Part shown: positions 27,357 to 35,015 of the stretch, piece after piece
How positions within the stretch are numbered: the first letter of the stretch is position 1
Layout of the letters: each line of letters starts with the position of its first letter
Source of the DNA: Methylobacterium sp. J-076
GTDB taxonomy: Bacteria > Pseudomonadota > Alphaproteobacteria > Rhizobiales > Beijerinckiaceae
Direction of reading: 5' to 3'
Length of the DNA stretch: 64,000 nt
NCBI RefSeq assembly: GCF_022829405.1
Contig: NZ_JAKSXW010000134.1
Coordinates: forward strand, 62,001-126,000
The notes under the pieces: generated by a model
Databases searched by the model: none
The model's input: the letters and a program-made list of their open reading frames with translations, nothing else
What the model was told of the DNA's origin: nothing
Translations under genes and position numbers: made by a program

Positions 27357-27754
27357 CACGCGACCGCGATCAGGGCGGCGGCGACCTTGCGGTTCTCGCC
27401 CACTAGGATGTTGTAGGTCCGCGCCGCCGCCCCCGTCTGCATCACGTCGAGGCCGACGCCGGCCTCCTTCAGCCAGCCGCGCAGGGCGGGGTCGATGGCC
27501 ACGATGTCCAGCCCCGTGCCGATGAGCAGCAGCTCGATCCCCGCCGCCTCGGCCTGGACCGGGCGCAGGGCCGAGCGGTCGATCTCCCGCGGCCCGGCGA
27601 CGGGCCATGCGGACACCCCCGAGGGCAGCAGCAGGATCGAGCCCCGGTGCGACATCCCGGCGAAGCGGAAGCCGCCGTTGCCGTAGGTGTCGATGATGTG
27701 GCGCCCCGGCACGAAGCCGGATTCGAAGCCCTTCGACGTCTCCTGCTCTGCCAT
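27356..27754 (-). CDS. Mth938-like domain protein (DUF498, NDUFAF3 homologue)
   Basis: A 132-residue single-domain protein. DTYGNGGFRFAGMSHRGSIL, the ELLLIGTGLD turn and GLDVMQTGAAARTYNILVGE define the Mth938/DUF498 fold, whose mitochondrial member NDUFAF3 helps assemble the quinone arm of complex I. It sits 12 bp after secF and overlaps the NDUFAF6-like gene, an arrangement widespread in alphaproteobacteria. Location after secF may reflect coupling of membrane insertion and complex I assembly. Confidence 0.88.
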   Translation of the reverse strand: MAEQETSKGFESGFVPGRHIIDTYGNGGFRFAGMSHRGSILLLPSGVSAWPVAGPREIDRSALRPVQAEAAGIELLLIGTGLDIVAIDPALRGWLKEAGVGLDVMQTGAAARTYNILVGENRKVAAALIAVA

Positions 27755-27766
27755 GTCCGGAAACGA

Positions 27767-28708
27767 CTACTCCGCCGGTTGCGGGAGGCCGGACCGCTCG
27801 GAGGCGGCGCGCGCCCCCGAGAGCATCAGCCCGAGATAGATCAACACCGGAGTCGAGACGAAGATCGCCGAGTAGGTGCAGATCAGGACGCCGCACAGCA
27901 TCACCACGGCGAAGCCGTTGATCGCCTCGCCGCCGAACAGCACCAGCGCCAGCAGCGACAGGGCTGAGGAGATCGAGGTCATCACCGTGCGCGACATGGT
28001 GGAGTTGATCGACAGGTTGAGCAGCTCCACCGTGGGGATGGTCTTGTACCGGCGCATCAGCTCGCGGGTCCGGTCGAACACCACCACCGTCTCGTTCAGC
28101 GAGTAGCCGACGATGGTGAGGATCGCCGCGATCGAGGTCATGTTGAACTCGATGCGGGTGATGATGAACACGCCCACCGTCAGCACGATGTCGTGCAGGG
28201 TGCCGACGATGGCGCCGAGCGCCAATTCCCGCTCGAACCGGAACCACAGGTAGAGCAGCACCGCGATCACCGAGAGCACGACGCCGATCGTGCCCGACTG
28301 GACCAGCTCGCCCGAGACGCGGGGGCCGACCGTCTCGGTGCGGCGGAAGTCGTACTCCTTGTCGAAGGCGTCGTGCGCCTTCTGCATCACCGCGGTCTGG
28401 CCCTGCTCGCCCTGCTGCAGCGGCAGGCGCACCAGCACGGTGCCCTGGTTGCCGAGTTCCTGCACCTCCGGCTCGCCGAAGCCGAAGCCCGCCGCCGTGT
28501 GGCGGATCGCGGCGACGTCCGCCGTGCCCGACTTCGCCTGCAGCTCGACCAGGGTGCCGCCCTTGAAGTCGATACCGAAGTTCAGCCCCACCGTCAGGAA
28601 CAGCACCACGGTGGCGAGCGACAGCACCGCCGAGAGCGGGAAGGTGAAGCGCCGGAACCGCATGAAGTCGAAATGCGATTCATCGGGCCAGAGGCGTAGC
28701 AGGCGCAT
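27767..28708 (-). CDS. secF: Protein translocase subunit SecF
   Basis: With SecD it uses the proton motive force to pull preproteins through SecYEG; 313 residues, six transmembrane helices and one periplasmic loop. LNFGIDFKGGTLVELQ in the N-terminal region is the SecF signature. The C-terminal half holds GYSLNETVVVFDRTRELMRR and the helix-rich ending. ATG 28708 gives the usual MRLLRLWPDESHFDFMRFRR start. The gap to secD (231 bp) is largely a palindromic repeat. Confidence 0.95.
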   Translation of the reverse strand: MRLLRLWPDESHFDFMRFRRFTFPLSAVLSLATVVLFLTVGLNFGIDFKGGTLVELQAKSGTADVAAIRHTAAGFGFGEPEVQELGNQGTVLVRLPLQQGEQGQTAVMQKAHDAFDKEYDFRRTETVGPRVSGELVQSGTIGVVLSVIAVLLYLWFRFERELALGAIVGTLHDIVLTVGVFIITRIEFNMTSIAAILTIVGYSLNETVVVFDRTRELMRRYKTIPTVELLNLSINSTMSRTVMTSISSALSLLALVLFGGEAINGFAVVMLCGVLICTYSAIFVSTPVLIYLGLMLSGARAASERSGLPQPAE

Positions 28709-28755
28709 GGTCAGTCTCGGTTCCTGGGTGCGCGACGGGCCTTTCGACCGATCGC

Positions 28756-28871
28756 CGTCATTCCGGGGCGCCCGGAGGGCGAGCCCGGAAGCCAGACCCC
28801 CGGCCATGCCGGATCCGGCACCGTCGGCGTGTCTGGATCCCGGGTTCTGCTGCGCAGCCCCGGGATGACGG
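28756..28871. repeat. Palindromic intergenic repeat, family 4, between secD and secF
   Basis: Ends CGTCATTCCGGGG and CCCCGGGATGACG are inverted copies. The interior carries a second, imperfect palindrome (CCCGGAAGCCAGAC / GTCTGGATCCCGGG). The rest of the 231-bp secD-secF gap shows nothing gene-like. I see no other copy of this family in the window. Confidence 0.7.
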
Positions 28872-28939
28872 GGTCTGCGCTTCGATCCGGGTTCGAACGG
28901 AAGGCGGGTCGCGGACCTCTTCGACGAAATCTCTATTGA

Positions 28940-30544
28940 TCAGAACGGCAGGGCCTTGGGCCGGAAGGACTTGTACCATACCGCGATCATCATCCGCGTC
29001 AGCGTCACGGCGGTGATGACGGTGGTGAGGATGCCGAGGATGAACACCACGGCGAAGCCCTTCACCGGGCCGGAGCCCATGAAGAACAGGATCAGGGCGG
29101 CGATGGCCATGGTCGAGTTCGAGTCGATGATCGTCGCGAAGGCCCGGTCGAACCCGGCCTGGAGCGCCGAGATCAGCGAGCGGCCGGCGCGGCTCTCCTC
29201 GCGCATGCGCTCGTAGATCAGCACGTTCGAATCGACCGCCGTGCCGATGGTGAGCACGATGCCGGCGATGCCGGGCAGGGTCATCGTCGCCTCCAGCACC
29301 GACATCAGGCCGAGGATCAGCCCGACATGGACCATGAGGGCGATGTTGGCGATGAAGCCGAAGGTGCCGTAGGTCGCGAACATGAAGCAGACGACGAGGC
29401 CGGCGGCGACCAGCGTCGCGAGCTTGCCCGCCTCGATGGAATCGCGCCCGAGGCCCGGCCCGACGACCCGGCGCTCGACCACGGTGAACTTGGCCGGCAG
29501 GGCGCCGGCCCGGAGCAGCACGGCGAGGTCGTTGGCCTGCTGGACGGTGAAGTTGCCGGTGATCTGGCCGGAGCCGCCGGTGATCGCCGAGCGGATGACC
29601 GGGGCCGAGACCACCTCGTTGTCGAGCACGATCGCCATGGGGCGGCCGATGTTCTCGCTCGTGGCCTGCCCGAAGCGCTGGGCGCCGCGCAGGTTGAACT
29701 TGAAGCTCACCATCGGCTCGTGGCTCTGCTGGTCGAAGGCGGGCTGCGCGTCCGTCAGCTCGCTGCCGTCGGCCATCACCCGGCGCTCCACCGGCACCTT
29801 GGCGCCCTTGCTGTCCTTCGAGGGGAGCAGATCGACGTCCCCGGTCGGGCTGTCGGCCAGCATGCGGAACTCGAGCTTGGCGGTGGAGCCGAGGAGCTTC
29901 TCCAGCCGCTCCGGGTTCTGCTCGCCCGGCACCTGGATCAGGATGCGGTCGGCGCCCTGCTGCTGGATCGACGGCTCGGTCGTGCCGGTCGAATCGAGGC
30001 GGCGGCGGATGACCTCGATGCCCTGGCTCACCGCCCGGCGGGTGCGGTCGGTGACGCCGGCATCGGTGAGGGTCAGGCGGACGATGCCGCCGGGCTGCTC
30101 GGTGACGTCGAGGGTGCGGGCGCCGGTCTGGCCGATGGAGGTGGCGATGGGCGCGGCGAGGTCGCGCAGCTTCGGCAGGGCCTTGGCCCTCGCCGCATCG
30201 TCGCTGATCTTCACCTGCACCCCGCGCTGCAGGAGCTGGATGCCCCCGTCGGCGCGGACACTCTCCTGCTGGAGCGTGCGGCGGACGTCGTCGCGCAGCG
30301 ACTTGGCCTGCGAGGCGATCAGGTCGTTCTGATCGACCTCGAGGAGGAGCTGGGAGCCCCCCTGGAGGTCGAGGCCGAGCACGATCGCCCGGGTCGGGAC
30401 GATCCAGTGGGGGAACCAGGGCGGAAGGCTCGCCACGAAGCCCTTCCGCTGCTCGGGCGAGAAGAAGCTCGGGATGGCGAGCGCCAGCCCCACCAGGATG
30501 ACCGCGAGCGTCGCGATGATCTTCGCACGGGAGAAGCGCAACAT
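28940..30544 (-). CDS. secD: Protein translocase subunit SecD
   Basis: The larger partner of SecF, 534 residues with one N-terminal helix, a large periplasmic head and five C-terminal helices. Diagnostic stretches: VLGLDLQGGSQLLLEVD just after helix 1, the head region RRRLDSTGTTEPSIQQQGAD, and TIGTAVDSNVLIYERMREE with the helix carrying conserved polar residues. ATG 30544 directly precedes the basic-hydrophobic start MLRFSRAKIIATLAVILVGL. It lies 82 bp after yajC. Confidence 0.95.
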   Translation of the reverse strand: MLRFSRAKIIATLAVILVGLALAIPSFFSPEQRKGFVASLPPWFPHWIVPTRAIVLGLDLQGGSQLLLEVDQNDLIASQAKSLRDDVRRTLQQESVRADGGIQLLQRGVQVKISDDAARAKALPKLRDLAAPIATSIGQTGARTLDVTEQPGGIVRLTLTDAGVTDRTRRAVSQGIEVIRRRLDSTGTTEPSIQQQGADRILIQVPGEQNPERLEKLLGSTAKLEFRMLADSPTGDVDLLPSKDSKGAKVPVERRVMADGSELTDAQPAFDQQSHEPMVSFKFNLRGAQRFGQATSENIGRPMAIVLDNEVVSAPVIRSAITGGSGQITGNFTVQQANDLAVLLRAGALPAKFTVVERRVVGPGLGRDSIEAGKLATLVAAGLVVCFMFATYGTFGFIANIALMVHVGLILGLMSVLEATMTLPGIAGIVLTIGTAVDSNVLIYERMREESRAGRSLISALQAGFDRAFATIIDSNSTMAIAALILFFMGSGPVKGFAVVFILGILTTVITAVTLTRMMIAVWYKSFRPKALPF

Positions 30545-30626
30545 CGGCGGATTGTTTCTCTCGATCGGCCGGTGACTTGCGCCGACACTCTCACGTGATG
30601 CCCGAAGACGGTGACCGGCCGCGGCC

Positions 30627-30962
30627 TCAGGCGGCCTTCGCCGGGCCGCCCTTGGCGCGGACCTCGGAGATCATCGAGCGCACGACCCGGACGCGGACGT
30701 TCGGGGCGATCTCGACCTCGATCTCGGGCTGGTCGTCCTGGGACTTCACCACCCGGCCGACGAGGCCGCCGTTGGTGACGACGGTGTCGTCCCGGCGGAC
30801 GGCCTTGATCAGCGCCTGATGATCCTTGACCCGCTTCTGCTGCGGCCGAAGGATCAGGAAGTACATGATCACGAAGATCAAGACGAAGGGGATCACCTGG
30901 AAGGCGATCTCCGCTCCACCGGCGGTCGCGCCGGCCCCTTGCGCGAAGGCGGGGGTGATCAA
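30627..30962 (-). CDS. yajC: Preprotein translocase accessory subunit YajC
   Basis: A 111-residue single-pass membrane partner of SecDF. The helix and its flank IPFVLIFVIMYFLILRPQQK are characteristic, as is the following TNGGLVGRVV. The best start is TTG at 30962: AGGAG lies 7 bases upstream and the product begins with the family-typical LITPAFAQGAG. An ATG sits between the AGGAG and the TTG but is out of frame. yajC, secD and secF form one operon with the two assembly-factor-like genes. Confidence 0.9.
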   Translation of the reverse strand: MITPAFAQGAGATAGGAEIAFQVIPFVLIFVIMYFLILRPQQKRVKDHQALIKAVRRDDTVVTNGGLVGRVVKSQDDQPEIEVEIAPNVRVRVVRSMISEVRAKGGPAKAA

Positions 30963-31182
30963 CGTGCATCTCCTGCGATCGGAAAGCCGGCCCACCGCCG
31001 GCCGACGAGGCCGGATTCGGCGTCGTCCGGGCGGCGGAAAGGCTCGGCGAAAAGCGCGCGGACTATAGCCAGCGACCTCCCGAAAGCAACGGCATCCGCC
31101 CCCGGGACGGCGCTTTTGCGTGCGGCCCCGCGGGGGGAGGGCCCCGTGCGACGATACAAAACGTCACGCGCGGGAGGCGGAA

Positions 31183-31222
31183 GGGGCGGGGGAGGGGCGG
31201 GGGAAAGGGGAAGGGGACGGGG
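31183..31222 (+). promoter_or_regulatory. G-quadruplex candidate upstream of yajC
   Basis: Seven runs of four or five G in 40 bases, separated by loops of one to three bases (C, A, C, AAA, AA, AC). The tract lies on the plus strand between the stop of the minus-strand cupin gene and the start of minus-strand yajC, inside a 287-bp gap with no gene. RNA read from the minus strand would be C-rich, while the template DNA strand would carry the G-runs. The pattern satisfies the usual four-tract rule with ample margin; biological activity is unproven. Confidence 0.55.
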
Positions 31223-31249
31223 CAGGAAGGCGGCGGCGGCCGGCGCGGC

Positions 31250-31747
31250 TCAGCCGGAGACCATCGCGCGCATCTGGCGCAGCCAGCGCATGGGCGCCTC
31301 CACCGAAGCCGGGCTCCGGTGCTTGAGGATCGCCGACTTCAGCAGCTCCTTCGGCACCTCCCAGGTCTGGATGGCGCCCGCCGGGAAATGCGCCACGTCG
31401 CCCACCGTCAGGTGGTGCCGCGTGCCGTCGGCGTCGGTGACGAACACCTCACCCCGGAGGATGGTGACGATCTCGTCGGACATGTGGGTCCAGCGGAAGG
31501 TCCCCGCCGTGGTCCGCCACAGGAAGACCTGGGCGCCGTCGTCCTGGGTCCGGGAGACCTCCACGGCCTCGGCCACCGGGTTGCCCGCCACGACCCAGTG
31601 CGCCGGGATCGGCGAGGGCTGGAACAGCGCCGCCTTGGTCGCGACGGCGGTGCTCGCCAGCGAGCGGCCATCCTCATGCAGGGCGATCTCCGCATAGGCG
31701 CCCACGGCGGCCATCGACAGCGATGCGACGGCGAGGATCTTCTTCAC
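31250..31747 (-). CDS. Secreted cupin-domain protein
   Basis: A 165-residue protein starting at GTG 31747, chosen since a signal peptide follows directly (VKKILAVASLSMAAVGAYA). The mature part is a single Cupin_3-like barrel. TFRWTHMSDEIVTILRGEVFV and the second half VGDVAHFPAGAIQTWEVPKE fit the ethanolamine/ureidoglycine cupin group (DUF861), with the common second-motif histidines replaced. The C-terminal SAILKHRSPASVEAPMRWLR is conserved-looking but unassigned. An AT-rich upstream stretch (31748-31931, 184 bp) probably holds its promoter. Exact function is unknown. Confidence 0.75.
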   Translation of the reverse strand: MKKILAVASLSMAAVGAYAEIALHEDGRSLASTAVATKAALFQPSPIPAHWVVAGNPVAEAVEVSRTQDDGAQVFLWRTTAGTFRWTHMSDEIVTILRGEVFVTDADGTRHHLTVGDVAHFPAGAIQTWEVPKELLKSAILKHRSPASVEAPMRWLRQMRAMVSG

Positions 31748-31931
31748 GGCCAGTTCCGATGTTTGTCTGAAACGTTTCTGCAACGATTCCAGCAGAATTG
31801 GCCAGTGTTTTTCCCCTCGAACCGCGGCTCGAGACACGCAATCCCACGCATCTCAAGCATATCGTGAATTTTTACCAAGTTCGGTCGGTCAACTCGAGAA
31901 TTGCGCGCAATTCAAAGGGGGCCGGCGCGGG

Positions 31932-33035
31932 TCAGCGCCGGGCGAGGTCGATCCGGGCGGAGCGGTTCCCGGCCACCACGACCATCCGGCGCACCTCACC
32001 GCGCAGGAAGGCCCGCAGGAAGCGGTCGTAATCGCGGAACACGACGCAGCCGTTCGACGCGCCGGGCTGCGCCCGCAGCATGTAGGTGTGGGCCAGGATG
32101 CCGTCGCGGCCGTGGATCGCGCCGCTGCCGCCCTGGGGCGTGAGGCGGATCGCCCGGACGCCGTGGAACAGCGCCCCGCGCTCGGTCATCTCGTAGGTGC
32201 CGGGGGGCGTGGCCCCGCGCATGCGCACATGCACGTAGCGCGGGTCGTCCATCAGGTCGCCGTAGCCGGAATGGGCCTCCAGCACCTCGCCGCTCGGGAG
32301 GGTCACGGTGCTGGCGCTGATGTCGTAGACCGCGACCCCGGCCGAGGTGTCGGACGAGGGGGCCGGGACGAGGCGCCCCCGGGGCGTGGCGATCGCGTCG
32401 GGGCCGGCATAGGCGAGGGCTTGGCCCGCCCCCGCCGGGGCGCTGCCGCCCCCGAACAGGCGCTCGAGGAACGAGGGCTCCTCGGCGATGGCGGCGCGGA
32501 ACACGTCGCGGGTGGCGGGCCCGGCGCGCCGGGTGGCGACCCGCACCGGGGCGGGGGCGGGGGCAGGGGCGGCGGCGGCGACGGCCCCCGGGGGCACGGC
32601 CCGCGCGGGGGCTGCGAGGCCGGCCGGGCGGGGGACGGGCAGGGGCACCAGGGTCGGCTCGGCCGCGGCGACGCGGCGGGGCGGGGCCAGGGCGGCGGAA
32701 GTGGCCGGGACGGCCGGGGCGGCCTCGGCGAGCACGGCCACGGGCGCCGCCGGGGGGAGGGCGGCGTTCAGGGCCAGGACGGGCAGGTCGCGCAGGAAGC
32801 CGCCCGCCGCGGCGCTCCCGAGGACCGGCGCCGGATCGAACACCCAGGCGACGTCGGGGAGCGGCCCGCGCAACCGGGCCCCGGCCTCCAGCACCGGGGG
32901 GGTGGCGCGCAGGCCCTCCCCGTGCGGGCGGTTCAGGACCGTCCAGCCCGCCGCCGCGAGGGCGGTCAGGCAGGCGAGCGCCGGCAGGGGCGAGCGCCGC
33001 TGACGGGGACGGCGGGCATACGCGATGCTGGACAT
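31932..33035 (-). CDS. Membrane-anchored Tlde1-domain (DUF2778) L,D-transpeptidase-like protein
   Basis: A 367-residue protein: a basic N-terminus, one membrane anchor (ALACLTALAAAGWTVL, about residues 20-35), a long Ala/Pro-rich linker (to about 220) and a C-terminal DUF2778/Tlde1 domain. The domain shows VYDISASTVTLPSGEVLEAH, MDDPRYVHVRMRGATPPGTY, and the catalytic-type ILAHTYMLRAQPGASNGCVV with the His and the SNGC cysteine. Tlde1 was named from a type VI effector that attacks peptidoglycan, but such stand-alone anchored forms are abundant in Rhizobiales and no type VI genes are nearby. A role in its own wall is the better inference. ATG 33035 preferred to GTG 33053. Confidence 0.85.
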   Translation of the reverse strand: MSSIAYARRPRQRRSPLPALACLTALAAAGWTVLNRPHGEGLRATPPVLEAGARLRGPLPDVAWVFDPAPVLGSAAAGGFLRDLPVLALNAALPPAAPVAVLAEAAPAVPATSAALAPPRRVAAAEPTLVPLPVPRPAGLAAPARAVPPGAVAAAAPAPAPAPVRVATRRAGPATRDVFRAAIAEEPSFLERLFGGGSAPAGAGQALAYAGPDAIATPRGRLVPAPSSDTSAGVAVYDISASTVTLPSGEVLEAHSGYGDLMDDPRYVHVRMRGATPPGTYEMTERGALFHGVRAIRLTPQGGSGAIHGRDGILAHTYMLRAQPGASNGCVVFRDYDRFLRAFLRGEVRRMVVVAGNRSARIDLARR

Positions 33036-33178
33036 GACCACTGAGCCCTGCACGCCCCGTCGGGCAGCCGCCGCCCACCGCCGCGGACGGGTCCGCGGTC
33101 GTCGGCCGGGCGGGCCGGATGTCCCGACTGGGGAAAATCAACCGAGCCCATTAAGGGGGTGTCAGGGTTAATCTCCGG

Positions 33179-34513
33179 CTAAAGCGGCCGCACTTCGCCG
33201 CGACGGTCCATCATCCCGTGGCGGTGGGCGACGAAGAGGCAGAGCGCGGCCACGGGCAGGCCGATCAGCGCGGTGCCGACGAAGAAGGCGGGGAAGCCGG
33301 TGGCCTCGATGACGAAGCCCGAGAACCCGGCGAGCACGCTGCCGGGCAGGGCGCAGAGGGAGGTCAGCAGGGCGTACTGGCTGGCCGCGTGCTGCGAATC
33401 GGCCAGCCGCGACATGTAGGTGATCAGCACGATCGAGGCGAAGGCATAGGCGAAGCCGTCGATCCCGACGCTGGCCGCGAAGGTCCAGAAGGCGGCGCCC
33501 CCGTGCCCCCCGTGCCACGCGAGGTAGGCCAGGGCGAGATGGGAGGCCGAGGCCGCCACCGTGCCGAACAGCAGGCTCGCCATCATGCCGATCCGGGGGA
33601 TGATGGCGCTCGCCAGGAAGGTGCCGCCCAGGGCGATCCAGAAGCCGAACAGCTTGGTGACGGTGGCGATGTCGGTGTTCGAGTAGCCGAGCTGCTTGAA
33701 CAGCGGGATCGCCATGGCGTTCGAGACGTATCCCGGCATCCGGAAACCCGCCACCAGCAGCAGCACCGGCACGGCCAGGGGCCCGAGCCGGCCGATCAGG
33801 TCGCGGATCGGCGCCCAGATCGTCTCCACCAGCCCGGCCCGGGTCGGCTGCCCCTCCGTGGACGGCTCGGGGGCCATCAGCGCGGCGACGGTGCCCGGCG
33901 CCATCAGGGCGGCCATGCAGAGGTAGGCCGCGCGCCAGCCGTAGGCGTCCGCGAGGTAGAGCGCCCCGGCCCCCGCCGCGAGGTTGCCGCAGCGGTAGCC
34001 GATCTCCGCCCAGGAGGACATCAGCGCCTGCCGTTCCACGGGGGCCACGGCGATGCGCCAGCCATCGACCACGATGTCCTGGGTCGCCCCCGCCACGCCC
34101 AGCGCCAGGGAGAAGGCGATGGTCCAGGCGAGCCAGTGGGCGGGGTCCCCGAAGGCGACGCCGGCCAGCGCCGCCGCCACCGCGGCCTGCGCGGCCACGA
34201 TCCAGCCCCGGCGCCGGCCGAGGAGGCGGCCGAGGAGGGGCGGGTCGTAGCGGTCGAGGAAGGGCGCCCAGAGGAACTTGAACTTGTAGGCGACCGTGAG
34301 TTCGCTCATCAGGCCGATGGTCGCCAGGGGCACCTTGGCCTCGCTGAGCCATGCCGACTGGGTGGCGTAGACGAGCAGGAACGGCATCCCCTGGGCGAAG
34401 CCGAGGCCCAGCACCGCCGCGACGCGGATGTCGGTGAAGAGCGGCGCGAACAGGCCCGGCCTGTCCGACGATCCCGCCCCCGCCGTCGCCCCGGTTCCCG
34501 CCGAACCCGCCAT
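33179..34513 (-). CDS. AmpG-like muropeptide permease (MFS)
   Basis: A 444-residue, 12-helix major facilitator of the AmpG/PAT family, carrying anhydro-muropeptides or, less likely, acetyl-CoA across the inner membrane. GFAQGMPFLLVYATQSAWLS in helix 1, ELTVAYKFKFLWAPFLDRY, and GVAGATQDIVVDGWRIAV match AmpG; the family's GFASGLPL and WAPLVDR positions are recognisable. The Tlde1-domain wall protein encoded just downstream on the same strand suggests a shared link to peptidoglycan turnover. ATG 34513 follows the weak purine stretch GGGCGAAGCG. Confidence 0.85.
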   Translation of the reverse strand: MAGSAGTGATAGAGSSDRPGLFAPLFTDIRVAAVLGLGFAQGMPFLLVYATQSAWLSEAKVPLATIGLMSELTVAYKFKFLWAPFLDRYDPPLLGRLLGRRRGWIVAAQAAVAAALAGVAFGDPAHWLAWTIAFSLALGVAGATQDIVVDGWRIAVAPVERQALMSSWAEIGYRCGNLAAGAGALYLADAYGWRAAYLCMAALMAPGTVAALMAPEPSTEGQPTRAGLVETIWAPIRDLIGRLGPLAVPVLLLVAGFRMPGYVSNAMAIPLFKQLGYSNTDIATVTKLFGFWIALGGTFLASAIIPRIGMMASLLFGTVAASASHLALAYLAWHGGHGGAAFWTFAASVGIDGFAYAFASIVLITYMSRLADSQHAASQYALLTSLCALPGSVLAGFSGFVIEATGFPAFFVGTALIGLPVAALCLFVAHRHGMMDRRGEVRPL

Positions 34514-34575
34514 CGCTTCGCCCCCGCCCGCCGGCCCGAGAGAGCCAGTTCCGCCGCCCCGTGGCAACGGCGGGC

Positions 34576-34914
34576 TCACCCGTCCCGGCGCATGGCCGCG
34601 CGCAGGACGCGCATCACGTCCTCGATGGCCACGGCCTCGGGCACGTCGGGCCGGGCGGAGAGCCTCACGCCCACGGCCACGTGCTCGGCGATGATCGCCA
34701 GGGCCACCTCCCGCAGGGCCGCGCTCATGGCGTTGATCTGCTGCAGTTCGTCGAGGCAGTAGCGGTCTTCCTCGACCATCTTGCGCAGGCCGCGGACCTG
34801 CCCTTCGATCCGGTTCAACCGCTGCACCAGGGGGCGCTTGACCGCCTCGCTCCGCTTCAATTGGATCCGGTCGGCGACGAGCTCGCCCTCGATCTGTTCC
34901 TCGGACCCGGTCAA
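34576..34914 (-). CDS. FrmR/RcnR-type metal- or formaldehyde-sensing repressor
   Basis: A 112-residue all-helical regulator of the CsoR/RcnR/FrmR family (DUF156). LVQRLNRIEGQVRGLRKMVE is the DNA-contacting first helix; DRYCLDELQQINAMSAALRE holds the conserved Cys53. His78 (AIIAEHVAV) matches CsoR His61 / FrmR His60 by spacing (+25 from Cys). At the third CsoR ligand place (+29) there is Gly82, so it is not a copper CsoR. The start is TTG 34914 with GGAG eight bases upstream. The N-terminal extension before the first helix is about 27 residues, longer than in E. coli FrmR. Target unknown; manganese catalase is encoded just upstream. Confidence 0.82.
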   Translation of the reverse strand: MTGSEEQIEGELVADRIQLKRSEAVKRPLVQRLNRIEGQVRGLRKMVEEDRYCLDELQQINAMSAALREVALAIIAEHVAVGVRLSARPDVPEAVAIEDVMRVLRAAMRRDG

Positions 34915-35015
34915 GGGGGCTGCTCCGTTCGCGAAAACCGCCCCCTCTTATCATAGGATAGCGTGCGGTGAGGGAAGCCCGCGGCGGTCGGGCGACCGCC
35001 GCGGGCCCCGGAGCC

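Noticed and set aside
31932..33035. Tlde1 domain taken as a type VI secretion effector
   Set aside because: It has a membrane anchor and long linker, no immunity gene and no type VI genes nearby.
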